NCBI GenBank assembly: GCA_050299175.1
Contig: JBNKVM010000049.1
Coordinates: 81,737-145,736 of the forward strand
Source of the DNA: JAPHTQ01 sp050299175
GTDB taxonomy: Bacteria > Pseudomonadota > Gammaproteobacteria > Thiohalomonadales > Thiohalomonadaceae
DNA: 64,000 nt
Direction of reading: 5' to 3'
In this document: positions 1 through 8,288 of the stretch, one piece after another
Layout of the letters: each line of letters opens with the position of its first letter
Position numbering within the stretch: position 1 is the stretch's first letter
Made by a program: the position numbers and the translations under genes
The notes under the pieces: generated by a model
Database searches by the model: none
Told to the model about the DNA's origin: nothing
Seen by the model: the letters and a program-made list of their open reading frames with translations, nothing else

Positions 1-1
1 G

Positions 2-247
2 TACCAACAAGATAGCTGGACCGAAGTGGACGACAATGCGGGTCGCCGTCTGGTCTATGGCCTGATGCGTGCAGGTCAAACGCTTGAACTGAAAGGCGAA
101 GCGCCGTTCAAGGTTTTCCTCGGTTACGCCGAGGGAGTTGTTATCCATTACAACAACGCATTGTTTGACCATTCCACTTTCCAGCGTGGAGAAATTGCCC
201 GTTTCCGTGTCGGACAGGCGGAAGATAATCAGCTCGGCTCCCGGTGA
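2..247 (+). CDS. rodZ: RodZ C-terminal fragment (DUF4115 domain), 5' truncated
   Basis: The reading frame is open from base 2 to the TGA at 245-247; the start lies upstream of the window. The visible 81 residues match the periplasmic C-terminal domain of the cell-shape protein RodZ: a DSW.EV.D motif, then RRLVYGLMRAGQ, a L.GEAPF stretch and a VFLGYAEGV strand. RodZ links cytoplasmic MreB to the elongation machinery. The N-terminal helix-turn-helix and the membrane helix are not in the window. Its position directly before ispG and hisS is the usual gammaproteobacterial order and supports the call. Confidence 0.85.
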   Translation, partial: YQQDSWTEVDDNAGRRLVYGLMRAGQTLELKGEAPFKVFLGYAEGVVIHYNNALFDHSTFQRGEIARFRVGQAEDNQLGSR

Positions 248-250
248 ACC

Positions 251-1345
251 ATGCAACATGAAACTCCCGTGGTGCGTCGCAAGACGCGCCAGATTATGGT
301 GGGCAATGTACCGGTCGGTGGTGATGCGCCGATCTCGGTGCAGAGCATGACCAACACCGAAACCACCGATGTGGCCGCCACCGTGGCGCAGATCCATGCG
401 CTTGAAAAAGCGGGTGCAGACATCGTGCGCGTCTCGGTGCCCACGCTCGATGCGGCAGAGGCCTTCGGTGAGATTCGCAAACAGGTCAGCGTGCCGCTGA
501 TCTCCGATATCCATTTTGATCATCGTATTGCCCTGCGCGTACTGGAGCTGGGTGTCGACTGCCTGCGCATCAATCCGGGCAACATCGGTAAGGATGATCG
601 GGTTCGCGCGGTGGTCAATGCGGCACGGGACAAAAACGTACCGATCCGCATTGGGGTTAACGCCGGTTCGCTGGAAAAAGAGTTACAGAAAAAATATGGC
701 GAGCCGACTGCCGAGGCACTGGTGGAATCGGCGCTGCGCCACATCGATATCCTCGACAAACTCGATTTCCAGGACTTCAAGGTTAGCCTCAAGGCCTCGG
801 AGATCTTCATGACCGTCGCGGCCTATCGCAAGCTCTCCGAGCAGATCGAGCAGCCACTCCACCTGGGGATCACCGAAGCGGGCGGACTGCGCTCTGGTAC
901 GGTAAAATCTGCCATCGGTCTGGGCATGCTGTTGGCTGACGGTATCGGCGACACCATTCGTGTTTCGCTCGCCGCAGACCCGGTGCAGGAGATTAAGGTC
1001 GGTTTCGACATTCTCAAAAGCCTGCATCTGCGCAGCAAGGGCATCAACCTGGTGGCCTGTCCTTCCTGTTCGCGGCAGAACTTCGACGTGATCGCCACGG
1101 TCAATGCCCTGGAAGAGCGACTGGAGGATATTCTGGAACCGCTCGATGTGGCGGTGATCGGCTGTGTAGTCAACGGCCCGGGCGAAGCGAAAGAGGCGGA
1201 TGTTGCGGTGACCGGAGGACAGCCCAACTTGATTTACCTGGACGGCAAGCCGAACCACAAGATCGACAACGAACAACTGGTCGACGAACTGGAAAAACAG
1301 ATCCGCGCCGAACTGGCACGGCGTGCAGCGGAGAAAGAAAGTTGA
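251..1345 (+). CDS. ispG: 4-hydroxy-3-methylbut-2-en-1-yl diphosphate synthase (flavodoxin)
   Basis: IspG (GcpE) makes HMBPP from MEcPP in the non-mevalonate isoprenoid pathway, using a [4Fe-4S] cluster and electrons from flavodoxin. The 364-residue length fits the family (about 370). The N-terminal TIM-barrel part shows SVQSMTNT and ADIVRVSVP. The cluster-binding C-terminal part shows CPSC (about residue 270) and the third cysteine in CVVNGPGEA with its conserved Glu. ATG lies 3 nt after the rodZ stop, so the two are coupled. The gene ends overlapping hisS by 4 nt. Confidence 0.97.
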   Translation: MQHETPVVRRKTRQIMVGNVPVGGDAPISVQSMTNTETTDVAATVAQIHALEKAGADIVRVSVPTLDAAEAFGEIRKQVSVPLISDIHFDHRIALRVLELGVDCLRINPGNIGKDDRVRAVVNAARDKNVPIRIGVNAGSLEKELQKKYGEPTAEALVESALRHIDILDKLDFQDFKVSLKASEIFMTVAAYRKLSEQIEQPLHLGITEAGGLRSGTVKSAIGLGMLLADGIGDTIRVSLAADPVQEIKVGFDILKSLHLRSKGINLVACPSCSRQNFDVIATVNALEERLEDILEPLDVAVIGCVVNGPGEAKEADVAVTGGQPNLIYLDGKPNHKIDNEQLVDELEKQIRAELARRAAEKES

Positions 1346-2625
1346 GCAAGAACATTCAGGCCGTGCGCGGCATGAACGACATCCTGCCTGAGCAGACTCC
1401 CGTCTGGCGTTATCTGGAAGATACTGTACGCCAGCTGCTTGATGCCTATGGTTATCGCGAGATTCGCATGCCGCTGGTAGAGATGACCGATCTGTTCAAA
1501 CGCTCCATCGGCGAGGTGACCGACATCGTCGAGAAGGAGATGTATACCTTTGAGGATCGTAACGGTGACCTGCTGACCCTGCGTCCCGAAGGCACCGCCG
1601 GTTGTGTGCGTGCCGGGATCGAAAACGGCCTGTTACACAATCAGGTGCAGCGCCTCTGGTACCAGGGGCCGATGTTCCGCCACGAGCGTCCGCAGAAGGG
1701 GCGCTACCGTCAGTTCAATCAAATCGGTGTAGAAGTCTTCGGTCTGGAAGGGCCGGATGTCGATGCCGAACATATCCTGATGACCGCACGCCTGTGGCGC
1801 ATGTTGGGACTGGATGACTCGGTAGAGTTACAGCTTAACTCCCTCGGTACTTCAGCGTCCCGTGCCGCATATCGTGAATTGCTGGTGGAGTACTTGCGTA
1901 AGCATGAAGATAAGTTGGACGAGGACAGCAAGCGTCGCCTGGAGAGCAACCCGCTACGTATTCTCGACAGTAAAAATCCTGAGATGCGCGCCATCGTCGA
2001 GGCGGCACCCAAGTTGGATCAGCACCTGGACGAGGAATCGCGGCAGCATTTTGCTACTCTGTGCGCCATTCTCGACGAGGCAGGCTTGAAGTACACCATT
2101 AATCCCTGTTTGGTGCGCGGTCTCGACTACTACGGTAAGACCGTGTTCGAGTGGGTCACCAACAAACTCGGTGCTCAGGGTACGGTCTGCGCCGGTGGTC
2201 GTTTCGACGGTCTGGTAGAGCAACTGGGTGGCAAGCCGACTCCGGCGGTGGGTTTCGCCATGGGGGTTGAGCGACTGGTGAGCCTGATCGAGGAGCAGTC
2301 ACTGTCGCTCTCCCGCTATCAGCCCCACGCCTATCTGGTGCAGGTGGGTGAAGCAGCGCAGCGCAGCGGTATGTTGCTGGCGGAACGGTTGCGTGATGCC
2401 CTGCCGCTGTTGCGACTGGAGAGTCATTGCGGTGGCGGCAGTTTCAAAAGCCAGTTCAAGAAGGCCGACAAGAGCGGCGCTTCGTTGGCACTGATCCTTG
2501 GTGACGAGGAGGTGGCTAACGGTACATTGGGAATTAAATTCCTGCGCGAGGAGTCGGAGCAGAAGCTGCTGCCGATTGATCAAGTTATCGATTTTCTGGC
2601 CGCCTGGTTGGGTGAGGCCGAGTAA
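1342..2625 (+). CDS. hisS: Histidyl-tRNA synthetase
   Basis: Class II aminoacyl-tRNA synthetase charging tRNA-His; a dimer in the cytoplasm. The protein has 427 residues, normal for the bacterial enzyme. It begins with the typical VRGMNDILP motif and has class II motif 2 (FRHERPQKGRYRQFNQ), the histidine-A motif LVRGLDYY, and motif 3 near GFAMGVERL. The C-terminal anticodon-binding domain follows from about residue 330. The start is a TTG whose bases overlap the ispG stop (TTGA), so translation is coupled. A tRNA-His gene occurs in the same window at 42220-42297. Confidence 0.97.
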   Translation: MSKNIQAVRGMNDILPEQTPVWRYLEDTVRQLLDAYGYREIRMPLVEMTDLFKRSIGEVTDIVEKEMYTFEDRNGDLLTLRPEGTAGCVRAGIENGLLHNQVQRLWYQGPMFRHERPQKGRYRQFNQIGVEVFGLEGPDVDAEHILMTARLWRMLGLDDSVELQLNSLGTSASRAAYRELLVEYLRKHEDKLDEDSKRRLESNPLRILDSKNPEMRAIVEAAPKLDQHLDEESRQHFATLCAILDEAGLKYTINPCLVRGLDYYGKTVFEWVTNKLGAQGTVCAGGRFDGLVEQLGGKPTPAVGFAMGVERLVSLIEEQSLSLSRYQPHAYLVQVGEAAQRSGMLLAERLRDALPLLRLESHCGGGSFKSQFKKADKSGASLALILGDEEVANGTLGIKFLREESEQKLLPIDQVIDFLAAWLGEAE

Positions 2626-2657
2626 AGCACACAGAGACAAAAAGTTAGGAGTCCAGG

Positions 2658-3296
2658 GTGGAACTGTACAATTCTGAAGAAGAACAGGTCGAAGCGCTCA
2701 AGGCGTGGTGGGATAAAAACGGTACTTCGGTGATTATCGCCATCGTCGTGGTACTGCTGAGTGTGTTTGGCTGGCAAACCTGGCAAAAGAATCAGCGTAG
2801 CCAGGCTGAAAACGCCTCAATGGAACTGCAACAGGTGGTGGATGCGCTGCAGTCCAATCCGGATGCCGCCATTGAAGCGGGACGTAAACTTACCGCCAAT
2901 GCTCCGGGTAGTGTCTACACTGCCATCGCTTCGCTGGGCATGGCCCGCGCTGCAGTGGAAAAAGGCGATCTCGACGGCGCTGTCGCTCATCTACATGCAG
3001 CGTTACAGGAAGCGAAAGAGCCTGAGCTGCAACAACTGGCGCGTCTGAATCTTTCCCGCGTGCTGTTGGCTCAGGGCAAAACCGATGATGCACTGCGTCA
3101 GCTGCTGAGCGGTCAGGCCGGTTCGATGCAGGCTGCCTACGACGAACTTCGTGGCGATATCCTCCTGGCCCAGGGCAAGCAGGCAGAAGCTCGTGACGCC
3201 TACACCAATGCCCTGACGGGTTTCCGCGATTCAGCGGAAAAGAAAGAGCTGGTGCAGCTGAAACTTGATGATCTTGCGGAGCGCGTTGGCGAGTGA
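2658..3296 (+). CDS. yfgM: YfgM-like TPR membrane protein, periplasmic chaperone partner of the Sec translocon
   Basis: 212 residues. A short cytoplasmic N-terminus (EEEQVEALKAWWDKNG) is followed by one membrane helix (about residues 22-42) and a periplasmic helical region with tetratricopeptide-like repeats, such as ARLNLSRVLLAQGKTDDALRQ (shortened here). YfgM/YtgM family proteins associate with SecYEG and PpiD and also affect the Rcs stress response; ppiD itself lies at 55522 in this window. GTG is the start, with TAGGAG 7 nt upstream. The 3' end overlaps bamB by 4 nt (GTGA). The hisS-yfgM-bamB-der order is the standard one. Confidence 0.9.
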   Translation: MELYNSEEEQVEALKAWWDKNGTSVIIAIVVVLLSVFGWQTWQKNQRSQAENASMELQQVVDALQSNPDAAIEAGRKLTANAPGSVYTAIASLGMARAAVEKGDLDGAVAHLHAALQEAKEPELQQLARLNLSRVLLAQGKTDDALRQLLSGQAGSMQAAYDELRGDILLAQGKQAEARDAYTNALTGFRDSAEKKELVQLKLDDLAERVGE

Positions 3297-4498
3297 AATC
3301 TCTTTATTTGTTAATCCCGCTGCTGTTGTTGGCGGGCTGTGGTTCATCTCCCGATCCGATTGAAGCGCCAGCACCGCTGACGCCTGTCGTGTCGCCGGGA
3401 TTGCAGCCAAACCATCTCTGGAGCAAGCGCGTCGACGGCCTGGGCGTGATAAATCCCAAGCTGGTACCGCTGGTCGACGGCGAGCGAATTTTTGTTGCTA
3501 ATGGCGCGGGCAAGGTCGCGGCTTTTGCCACCGATAGCGGTAAACGCCTGTGGCAAATTGAACTGGGCATGCCGATCAATGCCGGACCGGGCGAAGGCGA
3601 CGATCTATTGCTGTTCTCCACCGATAGCGGCGTAATCGCCATCGACAAGAAAGACGGCGCCAAACGCTGGGAGAGTCCTGCCAGCAGTGAAGTGTTGAGT
3701 ATTCCGCAACGCAGCGGCAATACCGTGGTTGTGCATAGTGTCGACGGCAACATCATTGCGCTCAATGCCAGTGATGGCAAACACCGCTGGCAGTATCACG
3801 AAACCGTGCCGGGTCTCAGTTTGCGCGGTTGTGGCGAGCCGCTGCTGGTTGGTGGCGGCGTGTTTGCCGGTACCGCTAACGGCAAGGTGATTGCCCTGTC
3901 GATGGAGGATGGTCGCCTGTTGTGGGAGAGCATTGTTTCTGAGCCGCGTGGCCACACCGAACTGGAGCGTTTGGTCGATGTCGATGCACCGCCTGTCTTC
4001 GGTGATGGGGTGATCTACGCCTCCAGCTATCAGGATAATCTGGTAGCGCTGGTGGCTAACACCGGGCAGTTGATCTGGAGTCGCGGTATTGCCACCGTCA
4101 ATCCGATTGCCCTCGACCGTCAGAATCTTTACGTCACTGCTCTGAACGGCGACGTGCTGGCCCTGTCACGGCGTAACGGTGGTGTGATGTGGAAACAGAC
4201 CGCACTGCATGCGCGTCGCTTGAGTCCGCCGGTAGAGCAGGGCGAGTACCTGCTGGTTGGTGATTACGACGGCTACCTGCACTGGTTGGCGAAAGAGGAT
4301 GGTCATATCGTCGCCCGCACCCGTATCAATGACTGGAAAGCCTATTGGCCGGTCCCCGATGAGAGTGATGAATTCACCGCCTTCTACGAAGAAGACCGTG
4401 CGGTACAGGCACCACCCGCGATCAAAGGTACCGAGGTGTTCGGTCTGGATCGCCGCGGTGTGCTCGACGTCTTTCGTCTCTCTCCTGCTGAGAAGTAA
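3293..4498 (+). CDS. bamB: Outer-membrane assembly lipoprotein BamB
   Basis: BamB is the beta-propeller lipoprotein of the BAM complex that folds outer-membrane barrels. The protein has 401 residues. A signal peptide ends in the lipobox LLAGC, and several PQQ-like propeller blades follow, seen as repeated DG.RLW, G.HRWQ and GGVMWK motifs. The GTG start overlaps the yfgM stop by 4 nt. A 3-nt gap separates it from der, so ispG to der probably form one operon. Confidence 0.95.
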   Translation: MKSLYLLIPLLLLAGCGSSPDPIEAPAPLTPVVSPGLQPNHLWSKRVDGLGVINPKLVPLVDGERIFVANGAGKVAAFATDSGKRLWQIELGMPINAGPGEGDDLLLFSTDSGVIAIDKKDGAKRWESPASSEVLSIPQRSGNTVVVHSVDGNIIALNASDGKHRWQYHETVPGLSLRGCGEPLLVGGGVFAGTANGKVIALSMEDGRLLWESIVSEPRGHTELERLVDVDAPPVFGDGVIYASSYQDNLVALVANTGQLIWSRGIATVNPIALDRQNLYVTALNGDVLALSRRNGGVMWKQTALHARRLSPPVEQGEYLLVGDYDGYLHWLAKEDGHIVARTRINDWKAYWPVPDESDEFTAFYEEDRAVQAPPAIKGTEVFGLDRRGVLDVFRLSPAEK

Positions 4499-4501
4499 TT
4501 T

Positions 4502-5923
4502 ATGAAACCGGTTATCGTCCTGGTCGGACGGCCCAATGTGGGTAAATCCACCCTGTTTAACAAGCTCACCCGCTCACGGGATGCGCTGGTGGCCGACTTC
4601 GCCGGGTTGACCCGCGATCGTCAGTACGGTGTCGGACGGATGGGTGATCGTCCCTATCTGGTGGTCGACACCGGCGGCCTTAGCGGTAATGAGCAGGGTA
4701 TCGATAGCCACATGGCGTCGCAGGTGCGTCAGGCCATTGGCGAAGGTGATGCGGTGCTGTTTATCGTCGATGCCCGCGATGGCCTCAGCGCCGCGGATCA
4801 GAACATCGCCGCTTATCTGCGCCAGTGCGGCAAGCCTGTCACTTTGGTACTGAACAAGACCGACGGCATTGATGCCGATAGCGCCTCGCTCGAATTCCAT
4901 GAAATGGGATTGGGCGATCCGAAACCGATTGCCGCTGCCCACGGTCGCGGCGTCTCCAGCCTGATCGGCGAAGTCCTGGAGCAGTTTCCCTTCGAAGAAG
5001 AATCGGAGGAGGAGGCGGAAGATAAAGGTATTCGCGTCGCCATCGTTGGTCGTCCCAACGTCGGTAAGTCGACCCTGGTCAACCGCATTCTCGGTGAAGA
5101 GCGTGTGGTGGTCTTCGATATGCCCGGCACCACCCGCGACAGTATCTACATTCCCTTCGAGCGTGACGGCCAGACCTACACCTTAATCGATACTGCCGGG
5201 GTACGTCGCCGTGCGCGGGTCAACGAAGCGATTGAGAAATTCAGCATCATTAAAACCCTGCAGGCAATCACCGATGCCAACGTAGTGGTGATGGTGCTTG
5301 ATGCCCGCGAAGGGATTAGTGAGCAGGACGCCCATCTGCTTGGTCATGTGTTGGAAGCGGGGCGTGCACTGGTCATCGCCATTAACAAGTGGGATGGTCT
5401 GGAGCAGGAGCAGAAAGAGAAGATCCGTCGGGAACTGGAGGTGAAACTGCCGTTCCTCGATTTTGCCCGTATCCACACCATCTCTGCATTACACGGCACC
5501 GGCGTGGGCGAGCTCTATGCCTCGGTGAATAAGGCCTACGACTCGGCGATGCGCAAACTCTCCACCCCGGAGCTGACCAAGCTGCTGGAGTCTTTGCTAA
5601 TGGCCCACCAGCCGCCGCTGGTTAACGGTCGCCGCATCAAGCTGCGCTATGCCCACCAGGGCGGGAAGAATCCGCCGCTGATCATCATTCACGGTAATCA
5701 GGTCAATGCGATCCCGGGTAGCTATCGCCGCTACCTGGAAAATGGTTTCCGCCAGCACCTCAAGCTAGATGGCACGCCGATCCGTATCGAGTTCAAGGGC
5801 GGCACGAACCCCTATGCCGACAAGAAGAACACCCTCAGCAAGCGACAGGTGGCACGCAAACAGCGGATGGTGCAGTTTATTAAGAAGAAAGAGAAGAAGA
5901 AAGCGAGGAAGAAAAAGGATTAG
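4502..5923 (+). CDS. der: GTPase Der (EngA), double-G-domain ribosome assembly factor
   Basis: Essential GTPase for 50S subunit assembly. It has two tandem G domains, each with GRPNVGKST (near residues 8 and 183). DTGG and NKTD follow in the first domain, DTAG and NKWD in the second. A KH-like C-terminal domain (HQGGKNPP, NPYADKKN) and a lysine-rich tail follow. 473 residues is slightly long because of an acidic linker (EEESEEEAED) between the G domains. It is the last gene of the operon; the stop TAG touches the first base of a large palindrome. Confidence 0.97.
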   Translation: MKPVIVLVGRPNVGKSTLFNKLTRSRDALVADFAGLTRDRQYGVGRMGDRPYLVVDTGGLSGNEQGIDSHMASQVRQAIGEGDAVLFIVDARDGLSAADQNIAAYLRQCGKPVTLVLNKTDGIDADSASLEFHEMGLGDPKPIAAAHGRGVSSLIGEVLEQFPFEEESEEEAEDKGIRVAIVGRPNVGKSTLVNRILGEERVVVFDMPGTTRDSIYIPFERDGQTYTLIDTAGVRRRARVNEAIEKFSIIKTLQAITDANVVVMVLDAREGISEQDAHLLGHVLEAGRALVIAINKWDGLEQEQKEKIRRELEVKLPFLDFARIHTISALHGTGVGELYASVNKAYDSAMRKLSTPELTKLLESLLMAHQPPLVNGRRIKLRYAHQGGKNPPLIIIHGNQVNAIPGSYRRYLENGFRQHLKLDGTPIRIEFKGGTNPYADKKNTLSKRQVARKQRMVQFIKKKEKKKARKKKD

Positions 5924-6064
5924 AAGCGGCCTCAAAAACACTGTGCTTGCTGATACGGTGTTAAAAAATGAACTCAAAATGCTCATTTACTGGCGTGTAA
6001 ACTCCGCTTTTTCGTTCATTTTTGCCTTGTCTCAGCTGCGCTCGCTATCTTTGAGACCACTTCT
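5923..6064. repeat. Large imperfect palindrome, about 142 nt
   Basis: The left end GAAGCGGCCTCAAA (5923-5936) is mirrored by TTTGAGACCACTTC at 6051-6064. The centre is TTTAC-TGGCGT-GTAAA near 5984-6000, with further partly paired stretches between, for example AAAATGAAC on the left and GTTCATTTTT on the right. It follows der directly, so it could fold as a long hairpin at the transcript end. It contains no credible gene. From memory, palindromes with GCTCATTTAC...GTAAACTCCGC recur between genes in gammaproteobacteria; this was not checked. Confidence 0.6.
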
Positions 6065-6089
6065 CTTGATTTTTCTCCTGGCGGCTCAA

Positions 6090-6109
6090 ATATTAGCGAA
6101 TGCTAATAT
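6090..6109. promoter_or_regulatory. Perfect inverted-repeat operator ATATTAGC-GAAT-GCTAATAT
   Basis: Two perfect 8-bp arms separated by 4 nt, 50 nt upstream of the DUF2892 gene. It occupies the expected -35 position for the TATAAT at 6117-6122. AT-rich palindromes containing TTAGC/GCTAA of this kind are bound by winged-helix repressors of the ArsR/SmtB family (BigR/SqrR-like), which often control DUF2892 genes. The identity of the regulator is inference; no ArsR gene is in the window. Confidence 0.6.
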
Positions 6110-6116
6110 GTTTGCG

Positions 6117-6122
6117 TATAAT
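6117..6122 (+). promoter_or_regulatory. -10 element TATAAT of the DUF2892 promoter
   Basis: A consensus -10 hexamer 36 nt before the start codon. No good -35 is visible; the position is taken up by the palindrome at 6090-6109. This fits a promoter blocked by a bound repressor. Confidence 0.55.
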
Positions 6123-6158
6123 CGCACCATTCAGTAAATCGACTTAAGAGGGATAAAC

Positions 6159-6377
6159 ATGAGTATTGATCGTATCGTCTTCGCCGTAGCCGGTTTCTTC
6201 ATCATGCTGAGTCTGGTGCTGGGTATGTCCATCAGCCCGCTGTTCCATCATGAATACTGGCTCTTCTTCACCGCCTTCGTTGGCATCAACCTGTTCCAGT
6301 CAGCGTTTACCGGTTTCTGTCCGCTGGCACTGATCCTCAAGGCGGTTGGCGCCAAGCCGGGTCAGGCGTTTAGTTGA
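6159..6377 (+). CDS. DUF2892 small membrane protein (YgaP-like transmembrane domain)
   Basis: 72 residues with two membrane helices (about 5-27 and 32-58). The FTGFCPL stretch and the final KAVGAKPG are typical of DUF2892. The domain is found alone or fused to rhodanese, as in E. coli YgaP, and is linked to sulfur metabolism and sulfide-responsive operons; its exact role is unknown. ATG is preceded by AAGAGGG. It has its own promoter/operator and ends at a strong terminator, so it is a single-gene unit. Confidence 0.85.
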   Translation: MSIDRIVFAVAGFFIMLSLVLGMSISPLFHHEYWLFFTAFVGINLFQSAFTGFCPLALILKAVGAKPGQAFS

Positions 6378-6401
6378 TAGCCGATTTGAATTGATTGCAT
6401 G

Positions 6402-6427
6402 AAAAGGCCCTTCGGGGCCTTTTTTGT
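6402..6427 (+). terminator. Rho-independent terminator after the DUF2892 gene
   Basis: Stem AAAAGGCCC (6402-6410), TTCG tetraloop, GGGCCTTTT (6415-6423), then a T run. Confidence 0.9.
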
Positions 6428-6825
6428 TACAACCGTTATTTATAAGAACGTTTATCCAGTCTTTGCAATTGCGTTACTGAATGAAGGGTGGTAAAAGAAA
6501 ATGAAAATATTCGGCGAGGGAATGCTGCATGTCATAATTTACTGCTCCGTCAGCAAACCCTTTTCGGTTCCGCATTCTGAAGCTAACCTCCCGTGGTAGG
6601 GGTGTGCCCCTGGCCGCACGGGAAAAGTGACATATCAAATTCTTTGCATCCCTGTATTCAGTTTACTCTTCCATGGTTATGCCAACATAAGCAAATAACT
6701 AATAATCATATTAAGACTGCATACTTTTGTTCGTCGGGATATCGCTAGTACGTTCCAGACAAAGCGATAATAGATATCTCTATGTAATTCCTAAATGTAA
6801 ATTTTCATAAAAGAGGAGCTTACCG
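6428..6825. other. AT-rich intergenic region before the metallo-beta-lactamase gene
   Basis: About 400 nt without a credible ORF. Base composition shifts to AT-rich here and stays so through the next gene, unlike the GC-rich flanks. Apart from the nested hairpin at 6590-6622 and an AAGAGGAG ribosome-binding site at 6811-6818, no clear signal is visible. It is probably part of one acquired segment with the following gene. Confidence 0.5.
6590..6622. other. Two-tier hairpin, GC-rich, in AT-rich DNA
   Basis: Outer stem CCCGTG (6590-6595) with CACGGG (6617-6622). Inner stem AGGGG (6598-6602) with CCCCT (6607-6611) and a TGTG loop. No T run follows, so it is not a standard terminator. It could be a structured RNA or the end of a mobile element; I do not recognise it. 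Confidence 0.4.
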
Positions 6826-8148
6826 ATGCAACATGTTTATGGCGATAAACCTGAAACCATTTTGTATGAAGCTCCGAATGGAAAGAAAGCCAATAACCAC
6901 GTTCTTTTGGGGACATGGCTCGAGGTTATTGGCAGCAACGACGATTGGTATGAAGTGAAAACTGCCGGCCGAGGACCTGGAGGATGGGTTAGAAAAGCTG
7001 ATGTGACTCAGATACCTGCGCTTAAGGTCTTTTTTGTCGATGTTGGCCAAGGTGATGGTGCAATAATTGAGTCTCCAAATGGGCGCATGCTTATTGATGG
7101 TGGTCCATCAAATAATTTTCATGCCTTCATGCGATACCTGTATGGTCCCACAATTGAACGGGAGGGTGTGGTACATTTTGACGCGGTTGTTGTCAGTCAT
7201 CCCGATACAGACCATTTTAACGGGCTAACGAAAGTTCTCAAAGATCCCAAGTTCACCTTTGGTACGATCTACCATAACGGGATATTGCGGTACTACAGAA
7301 ATACCCCTGAGGGTTCGGAATTTGACTTGGGAAATATAACATTTGATGAACAAGGGCAATCCTACCTGACAGATACAGTCAGCACCCTGGAGCAAGTGGA
7401 AGATCGTATTAATACCGGAAGTCTTATGTCTCAATTTAAGAACTTCTGGTTGGCAGCGCTTCAGGCTAAACAGCAGGGGCGTTTAAATTCAGCACATCGC
7501 TTAACTAATAGAGACGACTATGTCCCCGGTTTTGAGCCTCGTCCCGATCAGAACCGACTTGTGGCAAAGGTGCTTGGGCCAATACCAACAAAATCTTCCG
7601 GCGCTATCCGTTATGTCACTTTTCCAGATACTCACAATTATCCTAATAGAACAGCCAGTTCATCTCATACACGCAATGGACACTCTGTGATTTTACGGCT
7701 TGAATTTGGTGCGCACTCATTTCTTTTCGGCGGTGATCTCAACATCCCTGCGCAGCAACACTTGCTCAGCTACTATGGTAGTAATCATCCATTTGAAGTG
7801 GATGTGGCAAAAGCTTGCCATCATGGTTCATCTGACTTTGATATCAGTTATGTTAAGAAAGTGAATCCACAGGTGAATATCTTTTCGTCTGGAGATAACA
7901 AAAGTTTCGATCATCCTATGGCAGATGCACTCGGTGCCATCGGGAAACATGCTAGGGGTGATTACCCGCTACTTTTTTCAACTGAGATCGCTCGGGCTAA
8001 TTCCAGCACCAATATCCACTATGGCTTGATCAATGCGAGAAGTAACGGGAGTGTATTAACCATGGCCCAGATGAAGGAACGTCATAGTCGTGCTGATGTT
8101 TGGGATTCCTATACTGTTCCATGGAAAGGACGATTTTCTGAACATTGA
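6826..8148 (+). CDS. SH3-like + ComEC-type metallo-beta-lactamase-fold hydrolase
   Basis: 440 residues, no signal peptide or membrane helix. An N-terminal SH3-like part (about 1-62, ending GGWVRKADV) is followed by a metallo-beta-lactamase fold starting at LKVFFVDVGQGDG. Metal ligands are visible: SHPDTDH at 124-130, the GGD of FLFGGDL, and the CHHGS motif later. This is the ComEC/Rec2 hydrolase-domain type, here without the ComEC channel. Such stand-alone proteins are thought to act on nucleic acids or phosphodiesters; the substrate cannot be told. It is alone, AT-rich, and placed between two terminators, which suggests horizontal gain. The start is supported by AAGAGGAG 7 nt upstream. Confidence 0.75.
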   Translation: MQHVYGDKPETILYEAPNGKKANNHVLLGTWLEVIGSNDDWYEVKTAGRGPGGWVRKADVTQIPALKVFFVDVGQGDGAIIESPNGRMLIDGGPSNNFHAFMRYLYGPTIEREGVVHFDAVVVSHPDTDHFNGLTKVLKDPKFTFGTIYHNGILRYYRNTPEGSEFDLGNITFDEQGQSYLTDTVSTLEQVEDRINTGSLMSQFKNFWLAALQAKQQGRLNSAHRLTNRDDYVPGFEPRPDQNRLVAKVLGPIPTKSSGAIRYVTFPDTHNYPNRTASSSHTRNGHSVILRLEFGAHSFLFGGDLNIPAQQHLLSYYGSNHPFEVDVAKACHHGSSDFDISYVKKVNPQVNIFSSGDNKSFDHPMADALGAIGKHARGDYPLLFSTEIARANSSTNIHYGLINARSNGSVLTMAQMKERHSRADVWDSYTVPWKGRFSEH

Positions 8149-8240
8149 GATCAGAACAATATCTTCCAGCGGTCACATTAGAATCATTAGGTTCAGGCGA
8201 AGATGAATAAACCAGAGAAGTACTAGTCAGAGTGACTATC

Positions 8241-8265
8241 AAAAAAGGCCCTTGCGGGCCTTTTT
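8241..8265. terminator. Bidirectional terminator between the hydrolase gene and slyD
   Basis: GGCCC (8247-8251), TTGC loop, GGGCC (8256-8260), with an A run on the left and a T run on the right. It can serve both convergent genes. Confidence 0.85.
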
Positions 8266-8288
8266 ATTTCATGCGACGGCAATGAAGA

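Noticed and set aside
683..1276. 197-residue minus-strand ORF opposite ispG
   Set aside because: Shadow of ispG codons; no recognisable motif.
5769..6137. 122-residue plus-strand ORF running from der into the palindrome
   Set aside because: It starts inside der in another frame, its second half is the palindrome, and there is no ribosome site or family pattern.
6590..6622. Retron or group II intron remnant
   Set aside because: No reverse transcriptase gene nearby and no further matching stems; kept only as an unexplained hairpin.
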